From positions 1 to 55,983 of the forward strand of contig JACPIE010000025.1 of NCBI GenBank assembly GCA_016188245.1: 55,983 nucleotides of DNA. The letters are read 5' to 3'. The notes below the pieces were generated by a model, which was not told the DNA's origin, did no database searches, and was given only the letters and a program-made list of their open reading frames with translations. Positions 39,034-47,566 of the stretch are shown piece by piece; the stretch's first letter is position 1; each line of letters opens with the position of its first letter. Source of the DNA: Candidatus Woesearchaeota archaeon (GTDB taxonomy: Archaea; Nanobdellota; Nanobdellia; Woesearchaeales; GW2011-AR4). The position numbers and the translations under genes are program-made.

Positions 39034-39061
39034 ATATGCAATTAAAAGAAATAAATTTTTA

Positions 39062-39075
39062 AGATTCGCCTAATA
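39062..39075 (+). repeat. Solitary box GATTCGCCTAATAC
   Basis: Box-family motif downstream of the 38425 gene. It continues TAATTCTTGTTA, also present after the box at 16738-16757. Confidence 0.5.
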
Positions 39076-39272
39076 CTAATTCTTGTTACAGTGCCAAAAC
39101 TACACTACTTATTGCGTCGCTTAATTCTCGGAATTAAACAAACTTTTATTTGTTGCCAAAAGTACACACAATAAGCACGAAAATATACTTTTATATACTT
39201 TAAACTATACTTCCTAACATATGAATATTTATAAACTTTGTATTATTTTAATCTGTATCGATACGGTTTAAA

Positions 39273-39572
39273 ATGACTGCAACTATCAGCACAAGGATAG
39301 AGGAAAGCATATTAGCAGAGATAGATGAGCTGACAAAAGAAAAGCAGATGGACAGAGCTTCCCTATTGAGAAATTTGATAGTTGGAGGGCTTGCAATTGA
39401 AAGGAAAAAAAGAGTGTTAAATAAGTACAAAGAAAGAAAAGTCAGTTTAGCCAAAGCAGCAGAATTGCTAAACATAGACCTTTGGCAGATGATAGACTTG
39501 GTAAAGGAAGAAAGCATATATTTAGACTATTCTGAAGATGAGCTAAAAGAGGATTTAAAAGGTTTAGCATAA
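39273..39572 (+). CDS. RHH/UPF0175-type antitoxin
   Basis: This 99-residue protein has an N-terminal ribbon-helix-helix (TISTRIEESILAEIDELTKEKQMDRASLLRNLI) and a C-terminal UPF0175-like helix-turn-helix (KVSLAKAAELLNIDLWQMIDLV). This combination is the usual antitoxin of DUF3368-type PIN toxins in archaea. The toxin follows with no gap. A TATA-rich region precedes it. Confidence 0.85.
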   Translation: MTATISTRIEESILAEIDELTKEKQMDRASLLRNLIVGGLAIERKKRVLNKYKERKVSLAKAAELLNIDLWQMIDLVKEESIYLDYSEDELKEDLKGLA

Positions 39573-40067
39573 ATGAAATCGGTAAGCAATGCATCTCCAT
39601 TGATATTCTTGGCAAAAATAGAAAAGCTGGATTTGTTGAGCAATTATGAAATCATAATTCCCAATCAAGTTTATGAAGAGATAAGCAAAGGAGAAGAAGC
39701 CGGCAAGGAAGATGCGCAAAAAATAAAAACTTTAATTAAAAAAGGAATAATCAAAACAGAAGAAGTAGAAATAAATAAAGAGCTAGAGAAGCAAAACTTG
39801 GGAGAAGGAGAAAAGGCAGCAATCAGCTTAGCAATCAACAAAAAAATAAGTATAGTGCTGCTTGATGAAAGAAAAGCAAGAAGGATAGCAAAATTTTATA
39901 ATCTCAATCCAAAAGGAACGCTAGGAATATTAGTAGACGCCTGCAACAACAGCCAAATAACAAAGAAAGAGCTTAAAGAATCAATAAAAAGGCTAGTGGA
40001 AGAAGGATACAGAATAAATGAAGGATTGATATTGAAGCTATTAAATGGTATAGAACAGCATAAATAA
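39573..40067 (+). CDS. PIN-domain toxin (DUF3368 type)
   Basis: This 164-residue protein matches DUF3368 PIN-like nucleases: VSNASPLIFLAKIEKLDLL at the N-terminus, IIPNQVYEEISKG, NLGEGEKAAISLAINK and VLLDERKARRIAKFYNLNPKGTLGILVDA. The first acidic position reads Asn (SNASP) where many PIN domains have Asp, a variant I believe is also found in this family. Start adjoins the antitoxin stop. Confidence 0.85.
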   Translation: MKSVSNASPLIFLAKIEKLDLLSNYEIIIPNQVYEEISKGEEAGKEDAQKIKTLIKKGIIKTEEVEINKELEKQNLGEGEKAAISLAINKKISIVLLDERKARRIAKFYNLNPKGTLGILVDACNNSQITKKELKESIKRLVEEGYRINEGLILKLLNGIEQHK

Positions 40068-40068
40068 A

Positions 40069-41751
40069 ATGCCATTTCACTTGATAAAAGAGGTGCGGGA
40101 CATAGGCAGGTTTAAGCAGATACTTGCTGTGCTGTTTGAAGGGGGGTTTGAATTCCTGCTTTCAAGCATAAATCTGAAAAGGTATATCCCGTTTGCAAAA
40201 AGGATAGCATCAAAGGTAAGCAAGAGGCGTGAGCTGAAGCCAGAAGAGAGGCTAAGGATGACGCTTGAAAAGCTCGGGCCGACTTTCATAAAATTCGGGC
40301 AGCTACTAAGCGTAAGGCCGGACCTGGTGCCATCAGAGTACTCAAAAGAGCTTGAAAAGCTGCAGGACAATGTTCCGGAATTCGGCTTTAATGAGACTAA
40401 ATCAATCATTGAAAAAGAGTTCGGAAAAAGCATTGATCAGTTATTTCTGCATTTCGAAAAAAAGCCAATAGCTTCAGCTTCCATAAGCCAGGTCCACAGG
40501 GCAATCCTGAAGAATGGCGACAAAGTTGCAGTCAAAGTCCAAAGGCCGAATGTGAAGCAGGTGATGGAAACTGACATTGAGATTATGTTTTATTTCGCCA
40601 ATCTCCTTGAAAAACATGTTGAAAAGCTGAAAAGGTTCAGGCCAGTGAAAGTTGTCGGAGAGTTCAGGGAATGGACGGAAAAAGAGCTGGATTTCAGGAT
40701 AGAGGCAAGAAACGCTAAAAGGTTTGCGGAGAACTTCAAGGGCAGCAGGACAGTGCATATACCAAAAGTTTATGACGGGCTAGTGGGCGAAAAGGTTCTT
40801 GTACTGGAGTTCATAGAAGGAATTGAGCTGCACAATGTAAAGGAGATAAGGAAAAAAAAGATTGACTTCGGCAAAATAATAGAAAACAGCTTTGATGCTA
40901 TAATGACGCAGGTTTTTGTGCACGGCATTTTTCACGCTGACCCGCACCCAGGCAACATAATAATAATGCGAAATGGGGTAATCGCTTTTGTCGACTTCGG
41001 CATTGTAGGGTATTTTGATGAAAATCTGAAGAACAGGTGCATTGACTTGCTCTATGGAATTGTCAGCCAGGATGAAGGGCTGATAATGGAGACTTTTGCG
41101 GGGATGGGCATGGAAAGCAGCGAGCTGGATGGCGAGCAGCTTAAATCCGACATTGGGATGGTGATACAGCCGATGCAGAATGCTTCTATCAAAGATATAA
41201 GGCTGAGCAGAGCTCTTGAGGAAATCCTTGATGTTGCAGTAAAGCACAATCTAAGGGTGCCTGCATCTTTTGTCCTGTTCGGAAAGACAATAATAACCCT
41301 TGAGGGCGTTGCAATAGAATATGACCCTAATTTCAAGCTGCTTGAAACAGCAAAGCCCTTTGTTGAGAAGCTCATTGCAAAAAGGGCAAGCCCGCTTTAC
41401 ATTTGGAAAACTTTTGCCAACAATATGCACAAGTACAGGAAGTTTGCAGAGGAATTTCCCGAAAAGGCTGAAAGAGCCCTTGACAAGATACAGAAAGGCA
41501 CAATAAAAGTTGATATTGAAGACACCGACATAAAAAAGCTGGCATTGGAGATTGACAGGAGCAGCAACAGGGTGTCTTATGGATTGCTTATTGCCGCCTT
41601 GCTGATAACCTCTGCCATTTTGATGCAAATACCAAAAGGCCCATTGATATTGGGGATTCCTTTTTTGTCTTTCTTCAGCTTTTTATTTGCATCAATGCTT
41701 GTGATTGTGCTGTTTTTTTCCATAGTAAGGGAAAGGCTGAGGCACTGGTGA
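40069..41751 (+). CDS. ABC1/UbiB-family protein kinase-like ATPase
   Basis: This 560-residue protein is an ABC1/AarF/UbiB-like kinase: GPTFIKFGQLLSVRPDL (the KxGQ region), ASISQVHRA, VAVKVQRP, LVLEFIEGIEL, FHADPHPGNI and VDFGIVG. Two C-terminal helices (about 505-520 and 530-550) anchor it. In bacteria and mitochondria UbiB supports ubiquinone synthesis; in archaea the role is unknown, possibly in isoprenoid lipid handling. Its start is 2 bases after the PIN toxin stop, though the pair is probably unrelated functionally. Confidence 0.92.
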   Translation: MPFHLIKEVRDIGRFKQILAVLFEGGFEFLLSSINLKRYIPFAKRIASKVSKRRELKPEERLRMTLEKLGPTFIKFGQLLSVRPDLVPSEYSKELEKLQDNVPEFGFNETKSIIEKEFGKSIDQLFLHFEKKPIASASISQVHRAILKNGDKVAVKVQRPNVKQVMETDIEIMFYFANLLEKHVEKLKRFRPVKVVGEFREWTEKELDFRIEARNAKRFAENFKGSRTVHIPKVYDGLVGEKVLVLEFIEGIELHNVKEIRKKKIDFGKIIENSFDAIMTQVFVHGIFHADPHPGNIIIMRNGVIAFVDFGIVGYFDENLKNRCIDLLYGIVSQDEGLIMETFAGMGMESSELDGEQLKSDIGMVIQPMQNASIKDIRLSRALEEILDVAVKHNLRVPASFVLFGKTIITLEGVAIEYDPNFKLLETAKPFVEKLIAKRASPLYIWKTFANNMHKYRKFAEEFPEKAERALDKIQKGTIKVDIEDTDIKKLALEIDRSSNRVSYGLLIAALLITSAILMQIPKGPLILGIPFLSFFSFLFASMLVIVLFFSIVRERLRHW

Positions 41752-41772
41752 AACTTGTTTAAAAAGAGCTTC

Positions 41773-42300
41773 TTAAATAAAATCTTTTATCTTGCGCGCC
41801 CATTCCTCATGGATGAGCCACAGCACAAGAATTACTGCATCCAAGCCGAGAAGGGCGTCGCCTGAAAATGGATGGAAGCAGAATCCAAGCGGAATGCCCG
41901 GAAACCATGTCAGGCTGTAGTCGCCTGCAACGCCGCAGTCCAATGCAATATGGGTGAGCCATCCTGCCGCTATGACTGTAAAAAACAATGCAATATTTCC
42001 ATAAGAGATTTTTCTGCTGAAAATGCTGAGATTTTTATGCTTTTGCAGGTGAAAAACCAGAGCAACAAGCAGGAACAGCACAACGAACACAAGGGAATGT
42101 GTCACAATCCTGTGCAGGGTCACTGCCTGCCCAATGGCTGATGAGCTAATCCACTGCAGCGGCACATCAATATCCGGAAGCAGGCCTGCAATTCCGCCAA
42201 TGAGGACAAACCATGTTGAGAATTTCTTCTTTGCAATGTAATCCCTGTACAGGTCAATTAAAACAATTGCAACAATGACATGGGTTACAGCATACGCCAT
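41773..42300 (-). CDS. YdjM/DUF457-type membrane metal-dependent hydrolase-like protein
   Basis: This 175-residue protein has four to five helices and the family's His/Asp motifs VTHVIVAIV, LPDIDVPLQ, LHRIVTHSL and LTHIALDCG. Related proteins (YdjM, LexA-regulated in E. coli) are annotated as metal-dependent hydrolases with little biochemical proof. Substrate unknown, likely lipid-like. It is convergent with the UbiB-like gene. Confidence 0.8.
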   Translation of the reverse strand: MAYAVTHVIVAIVLIDLYRDYIAKKKFSTWFVLIGGIAGLLPDIDVPLQWISSSAIGQAVTLHRIVTHSLVFVVLFLLVALVFHLQKHKNLSIFSRKISYGNIALFFTVIAAGWLTHIALDCGVAGDYSLTWFPGIPLGFCFHPFSGDALLGLDAVILVLWLIHEEWARKIKDFI

Positions 42301-42352
42301 TTGCTTTCAGCTGCCTTCTCTGTATTTAATTTTTTTGCTTATGGGCCTGCAG

Positions 42353-42601
42353 TCATAGCATTCCAAATTCCTTCAAAAGCTTCACAGTCAAAACAGCAAG
42401 AAAAATGATTGCAGCTGCCGTGAATATGCTGCTTCTTTTTTTGTCTTTTTGGTATACTATGCCTGTAGCCAAGAGCAAGCCGGCAATCAAAGAAGTCCAT
42501 TTCCATACATTGCCTACATTTGAATAAAAGATGTATGCTTCTGCCAATGAGACCGGAACTGCAGCTTTAAGGATTAAACTCCAGTTATATGTTTCTTCCA
42601 T
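42353..42601 (-). CDS. Small three-helix membrane protein
   Basis: This 82-residue protein has hydrophobic segments at about 8-26, 32-48 and 58-76. It follows pyrH by 1 base. No motif is visible. Confidence 0.6.
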   Translation of the reverse strand: MEETYNWSLILKAAVPVSLAEAYIFYSNVGNVWKWTSLIAGLLLATGIVYQKDKKRSSIFTAAAIIFLAVLTVKLLKEFGML

Positions 42602-42602
42602 T

Positions 42603-43280
42603 TTATTGTATTGTAGTTCCTTTAAACCTTACGCCATCCAAAAGATGTTTAAGGTTGTTTAGGTCATTTCCTATTATTATCGCTTTTATTTTTGATTTTT
42701 TTGCCTCTTTTGACGCAATCGGGTCAAAAGGCGCATTCATTCCAGCTTTCCATTTTTGGCCTACCATTTTGCTGTAAGCCTGCCAGCTTGTTTTCTCTAT
42801 TTTTTTTGCGCCTTTGTATTTTTTCGGGTCTTTGTCGTACAGGTAGTCAACATTGCTCATGTTTATAACTTCCTTAACTTTAAGGCTTTTTGCCAGCAGC
42901 ACAGCATCATAGTCTGTGCTCCATCCCGGAAGCCAGCCGGCAGCTACAATCACATCTTTTTTGAATCTGATTTTTGAGCTTGGATTTGAGACGATATTGT
43001 TGTCTGCATTATTTCCAAAAACAGATTTCACCAAATGCGCATTTATTTTTGTCGCGTAGATGCCAAGCCAGTCCAGCTCCTTGTTGCTTAGTTTCCTGTT
43101 TTCTGAAGCGATTTGCTGGAAATTTCTCGCCAATCTTCCGCCGCCGCAGATTATGGCAAATTTGTGGCCTTTTTTAATGTATTTTTCAATAACCTGCCCA
43201 AATCTTTTAAGGAAATTAAAGTCAAAATTATCCGGGCATATCAGAGAGCCGCCCAAAGAAATTATTATTATTTTTGGCAT
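42603..43280 (-). CDS. pyrH: UMP kinase (archaeal PyrH)
   Basis: This 225-residue protein is an amino-acid-kinase-fold UMP kinase making UDP. It has the family's ISLGGSLI, AIICGGGRLAR, GWLPGWSTDYDAVLLA and INMSNVDYLYDKDPKK motifs. The GWSTD signature is characteristic of archaeal UMP kinases. Length is normal. Confidence 0.93.
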   Translation of the reverse strand: MPKIIIISLGGSLICPDNFDFNFLKRFGQVIEKYIKKGHKFAIICGGGRLARNFQQIASENRKLSNKELDWLGIYATKINAHLVKSVFGNNADNNIVSNPSSKIRFKKDVIVAAGWLPGWSTDYDAVLLAKSLKVKEVINMSNVDYLYDKDPKKYKGAKKIEKTSWQAYSKMVGQKWKAGMNAPFDPIASKEAKKSKIKAIIIGNDLNNLKHLLDGVRFKGTTIQ

Positions 43281-43334
43281 TGGTGATTCGTTAAGAGTTT
43301 CATATAAAAATCTTTTGGAAAATTGGAATTTTGC

Positions 43335-43688
43335 TTAATTGCTGCCAATGCCGATAAAACTTACCCCTAAGATTATCATCGCAATTCCAAGCCATTTGAG
43401 CTTGTTCATTTTTTCTCCAAGAAACCTGACGCTCAACAAGCTTACCCATATGTAGCTGAGCGAAACAAATGGGTATAGCACAGACAAATCGCCTCCTTTT
43501 AGAGCGGGTATGAACAGCAAAGTTCCGGCAGCGTATAACGCAACTCCTCCAAAAAGATGGTAGTTGGTTGCCAATGAGCTTAGCTTTGACAATCTCCTTG
43601 CAGACGCTTTTTTAAGCAGTATTGGCCCAAAAGCCCCGACAAGAGATGCTAAAACAACCAAAGCAACAGCCCATAATTGCACAGCCAT
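43335..43688 (-). CDS. EamA/SMR-like small transporter, partner B
   Basis: This 117-residue protein has four helices with the EamA/SMR pattern GGDLSVLYPFVSLSYIWVSLLSVRFLGEKMNKLKWLGIAMIILGV. I start at MAVQLW (43688), right after partner A's stop, not at the longer frame at 43724. It aligns with partner A in order and motif. Such duplicate half-size genes form heterodimeric exporters (SMR-like), probably of small hydrophobic cations or lipids. Confidence 0.8.
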   Translation of the reverse strand: MAVQLWAVALVVLASLVGAFGPILLKKASARRLSKLSSLATNYHLFGGVALYAAGTLLFIPALKGGDLSVLYPFVSLSYIWVSLLSVRFLGEKMNKLKWLGIAMIILGVSFIGIGSN

Positions 43689-43689
43689 T

Positions 43690-44064
43690 TTAGGCTGCAC
43701 CCGGAACCGAATCTTTGCTTCCAAAGCCTATAAAAACTATGCCTGCAATAATTGAAGCAACTCCGAGCCATTTGAAAGAGTTCATTGTTTCCCCCAAGAA
43801 TTTTATGCTCAGGAAGCTTACCCAGATGTAGCTTGTTGCTATTATAGGGTATAAAACAGAGACTTCGCCTCCCCTGAAAGACAAAATCATCAATGTGCCT
43901 CCGACAGCATAGATGAGGATCCCTCCAAGAAGGTAATAGTTCGTGATTATGCCAGGAATGCTGAAAGTGATAGTTGCGGAGCCAAGCTTATACAGAAGCT
44001 GGGCTGATGAAGTCAGCAAAGTCGTGAACAAAACAAGCATTGCCGCCCATAGTTTGGTTGTCAT
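43690..44064 (-). CDS. EamA/SMR-like small transporter, partner A
   Basis: This 124-residue protein has four helices with GGEVSVLYPIIATSYIWVSFLSIKFLGETMNSFKWLGVASIIAGIVF, parallel to partner B, which begins 2 bases after its stop. SMR-like proteins need dual-topology or paired subunits, and the tandem pair meets that. Substrate unknown. Confidence 0.8.
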   Translation of the reverse strand: MTTKLWAAMLVLFTTLLTSSAQLLYKLGSATITFSIPGIITNYYLLGGILIYAVGGTLMILSFRGGEVSVLYPIIATSYIWVSFLSIKFLGETMNSFKWLGVASIIAGIVFIGFGSKDSVPGAA

Positions 44065-44122
44065 TTTTGGTTTGTGAAATCAGTTATTTTTAAATTTATT
44101 GAATTTTTTTAGAAAAATGTCA

Positions 44123-44290
44123 AGAACCGCCAGTCATAGTCATGGCGGAATGTCCCTATGCAAACTTTCCGGCGGTTCTCGAGCATGCTCGGAAATTTTT
44201 ACAAGTTTCAATAGATGATTAAAATTTCCGACACTTCGCATAATTCTCTGAATTATACAAACTTTTTTCTAATGCCAGATTTCTGGCACA
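44123..44290. repeat. Left-flank palindromes of a solitary toxin-antitoxin unit
   Basis: AGAACCGCC (44123-44131) pairs with GGCGGTTCT (44171-44179). GAGCATGCTCGGAAATTTTTACAAG (in two parts, 44181-44205) is identical to 7970-7994. CACTTCGCATAATTC/GAATTATACAAACT (44232-44262) is a box hairpin as at 6283. Confidence 0.7.
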
Positions 44291-44292
44291 AT

Positions 44293-44535
44293 CTAAGAAC
44301 TTGCAAGTGTTGAGAAATTAACCTCAACTGGAATGTCTAATTTAATGTCCTGAAGGTCTTTAGACCGTTTTTTAAAGCCAAGAATGCCGACACTTTTCAC
44401 TTCCTCTGATTTTTCATCTATTCTTAGGAATACTCCTGGTTTTACTTCAGAAGCATAGCATTTTGATGGCTTTCCGACAGAGATTTCTAAAAAATCCCCT
44501 TCCTCGTCATAATAAACTCTCATTAGCCCTTTCAT
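44293..44535 (-). CDS. DUF2283-family protein (probable antitoxin)
   Basis: This 80-residue protein begins LMRVYYDEEGDFLEISVGKPSKCYASEVKPGVFLRIDE, the DUF2283 beta fold. DUF2283 genes commonly accompany RelE/PBECR-like or DUF4258 toxins. It overlaps its partner upstream by 4 bases. A related orphan is at 33864. Confidence 0.75.
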   Translation of the reverse strand: MKGLMRVYYDEEGDFLEISVGKPSKCYASEVKPGVFLRIDEKSEEVKSVGILGFKKRSKDLQDIKLDIPVEVNFSTLASS

Positions 44536-44825
44536 TTTGTATTCCTCACAAAGTAAGCTGTGATTATAAAGCCATGCTCATTTAAATACTTAACGATTAC
44601 GAGGAGGTATTTTGCTGATATTCTTTCTTTGAAATACTTGTAGTAGTATCTGACATTTTCATCAAGTCCATATTCAGTAATTTTAACAGGATTTTTTAGT
44701 GTCTCTTTTATATCTTCAAGATAAGGGGCAACTTCAGGATGCTCTTGATTGAGATGTTTCCATCTTTCATCTGACAGATGAATTTTCCTGCCAGATTTGT
44801 CTTTAACCTCAAAAATCCACGTCAT
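44532..44825 (-). CDS. PBECR-like/BECR nuclease toxin
   Basis: This 97-residue protein reads KIHLSDERWKHLNQEHPEVAPYLEDIKETLKNPVKITE...VRYYYKYF...YLLVIVKY, the layout of the phage-barnase-EndoU-colicin-RelE (BECR) families with conserved HLSDERW and NQEHPEV His residues. A role as a ribonuclease toxin is inferred from family and context. Confidence 0.75.
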   Translation of the reverse strand: MTWIFEVKDKSGRKIHLSDERWKHLNQEHPEVAPYLEDIKETLKNPVKITEYGLDENVRYYYKYFKERISAKYLLVIVKYLNEHGFIITAYFVRNTK

Positions 44826-44937
44826 AAGACATATTACTTAAGCTCATTATAAATAACTATCGTGTGCCAGAAATCGTTAGAAAAAAGTACGGTTCAAACA
44901 TTTTTTGGCACAGAAAAAAGTTTATAACTTAATATGC

Positions 44938-45702
44938 TCAATAAAATGCCTTAAACTCTCCTACTTCCAAACCTTTTTTTGTGAATTTCAGGCTGTTCAT
45001 GCCCGGCACTATTTCGCTGCCCCTCATTTTCTTGACTGAAAGAGTTCTGTTTACATTCTTGCTCGTATCGTGCAATTGCAGATACACGACGCCATCACAG
45101 ACAAACTCGGAAACGCCGTCTTTTGTAAGTATTTCAGAGCTTGGCGGCGTGTCAGTCAGAAAAAGCGTTGTTGCGCCCAAGTCGGATACTCTGTAGATAA
45201 AAAGATAAGTAAACTGCTGGGTGTCTTCAAATGGGATATAGCCCGCTGTATGAAGTATCTTTCCACCTATAGTGCCAGTAGGATCCGGCTGGTCTCTAAG
45301 AGGCAAGTCAAACCTCTTGGCATTTATGGACAAAGCGGAAAGGGAATCTATCACAATCCTTTTTGCATTTATTTCTGCTGCTTTATCAGCAACTGCATCC
45401 ACTATTTTAAAGCCCATCCTGTCAATTGGTATTTCCAGGAAATCAATTTTTTTCTCATTTTGCAGCTTGTCTAAATTCCAGCCAAATTCACTGGCGTAAA
45501 ATTTGAGTTTAGGGATATTGTCTTCAACATTCACGTAAAGGCCGTTTTCATTCGATTCTGTTATTCCCTTATACAGGAACTGAAGCCCAAAAATGGTTTT
45601 TCCGGTTCCAGGGGCGCCGCAAACAAGAACAGAGTGGCCTTCCAAGAAGCCGCCTCCTATCAATGAATCGAGGCCTTTTATGCCTGTTTTTACTCGCTTC
45701 AT
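44938..45702 (-). CDS. KaiC-like RecA ATPase 1
   Basis: This 254-residue protein is a single-domain KaiC/RadA-like ATPase: TGIKGLDSLIGGG, Walker A CGAPGTGKT, NVEDN, Walker B RIVIDSLSAL. It has an insertion of about 25 residues (RDQPDPTGTIGGKILHTAG) relative to ATPase 3. The C-terminus GMNSLKF...GLEV-EFKAFY is shared with ATPase 3. Single KaiC-like proteins in archaea include ArlH of the archaellum motor; here they follow a HerA-like ATPase and surface protein. Confidence 0.88.
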   Translation of the reverse strand: MKRVKTGIKGLDSLIGGGFLEGHSVLVCGAPGTGKTIFGLQFLYKGITESNENGLYVNVEDNIPKLKFYASEFGWNLDKLQNEKKIDFLEIPIDRMGFKIVDAVADKAAEINAKRIVIDSLSALSINAKRFDLPLRDQPDPTGTIGGKILHTAGYIPFEDTQQFTYLFIYRVSDLGATTLFLTDTPPSSEILTKDGVSEFVCDGVVYLQLHDTSKNVNRTLSVKKMRGSEIVPGMNSLKFTKKGLEVGEFKAFY

Positions 45703-45760
45703 TTTGAGTTATTCTTAAATTGGCTAACCTCTTTTTAAATTTTTTTATTTTATTTTTGAA

Positions 45761-46474
45761 TTATAATACAATTGTATCCGGATAAACCTCTATTCCATGC
45801 TCTGTTATTTTCATCGAGCATATCTTTGATTCATGCTTAGTGCCCCTCATTTTAAATACTTCTATTGCCCTGAATCTTAGGCCCTTTGGCTCCCTTTCAT
45901 TGTACAATAAAACAATCGCATCAGCCATAAACCCCTCCACAGTAGAGTGGTGCTGGTCAGGATGCTGGTCTTCTTCTGAAACAACAATTGTTGTGCAGTC
46001 CCACTCTTTTATCATGTCGAACAAAGCGACAAGCATCTTTCTTTTCTCAGCTTCAGATTCGAATAAGGCTGTATAGGCTGACAAAGAGTCAATCACAATT
46101 CTTTTTGCCTCAACTTCTTTGATTGAATTTTCAATTTCCTTGCTTTTTTCCCTTACAATTTTTGCTATTCTTTCAGGGCTATACTTCAGAAATATGAATC
46201 TTCCTTCTTCCTCAAACTTTCTCAAATCCCACCCAAAGACAAGCATATGCTTGTAAAACCTGTCCTTTATTTCTTCAAATGATATGTAAATTCCTGTTTC
46301 ATTGTGCTTTGTGATACCTTCAGTCAAGAATTGGGTGGCAAAAATGCTTTTCCCGCTGCCGCCGCCTCCTGCAACCAATACCGCGCTGTTTTTCTCAAAG
46401 CCTCCTTCAGTTAATTTATCAAGGCCTTTTATTCCAGTTGGCACCCTTTCTTCCCTAGGTATTTTATCAGGCAT
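45761..46474 (-). CDS. KaiC-like RecA ATPase 2
   Basis: This 237-residue protein has VPTGIKGLDKLTEGG, Walker A GGGGSGKS, Walker B RIVIDSLSAYT and a distinct C-terminus (KICSMKITEHGIEVYPD). It is more diverged from ATPases 1 and 3 than they are from each other. I prefer ATG 46474 to TTG 46480. It lies between them on the same strand, with a 58-base gap after it. Confidence 0.88.
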   Translation of the reverse strand: MPDKIPREERVPTGIKGLDKLTEGGFEKNSAVLVAGGGGSGKSIFATQFLTEGITKHNETGIYISFEEIKDRFYKHMLVFGWDLRKFEEEGRFIFLKYSPERIAKIVREKSKEIENSIKEVEAKRIVIDSLSAYTALFESEAEKRKMLVALFDMIKEWDCTTIVVSEEDQHPDQHHSTVEGFMADAIVLLYNEREPKGLRFRAIEVFKMRGTKHESKICSMKITEHGIEVYPDTIVL

Positions 46475-46485
46475 TGTCAATAAGA

Positions 46486-47163
46486 TTAATAAAACGCTTT
46501 GTACTCTTCAACCTCAAGCCCCGATTCTGTAAATTTCAGGCTGTTCATTCCGGGAATTATGCTTGTTCCTCTCATTTTTTTAATAGAAATTGTCCTGTTT
46601 ACTGCCTTGCTTACATCATGAAGCTGCAGATGTATAACGCCATCGCACACAAACTCAGAAACGCCGTCTTTTGTCAGTTCATTAGAGCCAGGGGGGCTGT
46701 CAGTTATGAAAATGCTTGTTACCCCCAACTCTTCAATCAAATTGACAAAAGAGTAAATAAACTGAGTGATGTCCTCAAATGCAAGATAAATAGCAGATAA
46801 GGAATCGATTACCATTCTTTTTGCGTTTATATCTTGCACTTTTTGCTTGACTGCTTCGGCTACATCAAATTTTCTCTGGTTCGGAGCAACTCTCAGAAAT
46901 TCAAGTTTTTTTTCATTTTCCAGCTTCTCAATATCTTTCCATCCAAACTCTTTTGCGTATGCCTTTAGCTTGTTTGGGTTTTCTTCTATGCTGACATACA
47001 GCCCGTTTTCATTATGATTTTTTGCGCCTGTATACAAAAACTGAAGCCCAAAAATGGTTTTTCCGGTTCCAGGGGCGCCGCATAAAAGTACAGAATGGCC
47101 TTTTGGGAATCCCCCATTGACAAGATTATCAAGACCGTTAATGCCGGATATTATTCTTTCCAT
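46486..47163 (-). CDS. KaiC-like RecA ATPase 3
   Basis: This 225-residue protein has SGINGLDNLVNGGF, Walker A CGAPGTGKT, SIEEN, Walker B RMVIDSLSAI and the VEEYKAFY end shared with ATPase 1. It follows the 2-TM protein by 2 bases. It could form hexamers alone or with the other two. Confidence 0.9.
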   Translation of the reverse strand: MERIISGINGLDNLVNGGFPKGHSVLLCGAPGTGKTIFGLQFLYTGAKNHNENGLYVSIEENPNKLKAYAKEFGWKDIEKLENEKKLEFLRVAPNQRKFDVAEAVKQKVQDINAKRMVIDSLSAIYLAFEDITQFIYSFVNLIEELGVTSIFITDSPPGSNELTKDGVSEFVCDGVIHLQLHDVSKAVNRTISIKKMRGTSIIPGMNSLKFTESGLEVEEYKAFY

Positions 47164-47165
47164 TT

Positions 47166-47489
47166 TTAATTTATGAGTTCGTCTATTGTTTTTTCCAGCT
47201 CCTTTTCTTCTTTTTTGGCATCGATGCTATAAGGCAGAACGCCCACCACCAACGCCAATACTCCAATAATAATGAGTATGTTAAGCTGTGTAGGCGTGAC
47301 AAGCTTGTTTACAAGCCCAACTATGGCAACAGCAAAAAAAGCAAAAAACAGCATAATGCTTTTGTTTAAAATAAGCAATGACTGCTCTCTCTGCAATTTG
47401 ACCTTCTCTATTTTAAGCATGATTGTCTGCTTCTCTGCTTCTGTCAATTTTCTCTTTGGCACATATTTATAATCGCCTTCGGTGTTCAT
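47166..47489 (-). CDS. Two-helix membrane protein with coiled coil
   Basis: This 107-residue protein has a cytoplasmic charged helix (about 15-35), two adjacent membrane helices (about 43-62 and 69-85) and an acidic coiled-coil tail (DAKKEEKELEKTIDELIN). It lies between the HerA-like and KaiC-like ATPase genes and might anchor the KaiC-like ATPases. Confidence 0.65.
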   Translation of the reverse strand: MNTEGDYKYVPKRKLTEAEKQTIMLKIEKVKLQREQSLLILNKSIMLFFAFFAVAIVGLVNKLVTPTQLNILIIIGVLALVVGVLPYSIDAKKEEKELEKTIDELIN

Positions 47490-47566
47490 TTTGACTCTTT
47501 ACTTCTTAATCTTAATCACTCTAATTTAGCAACCTATTAATAAACCTTGCTTTTTCAATTATTAAA

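Larger units (their letters stand above)
44261..44888. repeat. Inverted-repeat-bounded unit 6 (DUF2283/PBECR pair)
   Basis: ACTTTTTTCTAA (44261-44272) pairs with 44877-44888 and GATTTCTGGCACA (44278-44290) pairs with 44863-44875. Spacers are 5 nt on the left and 1 nt on the right, again a two-box arm with a longer left spacer. Both genes of the module lie inside. Confidence 0.7.
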
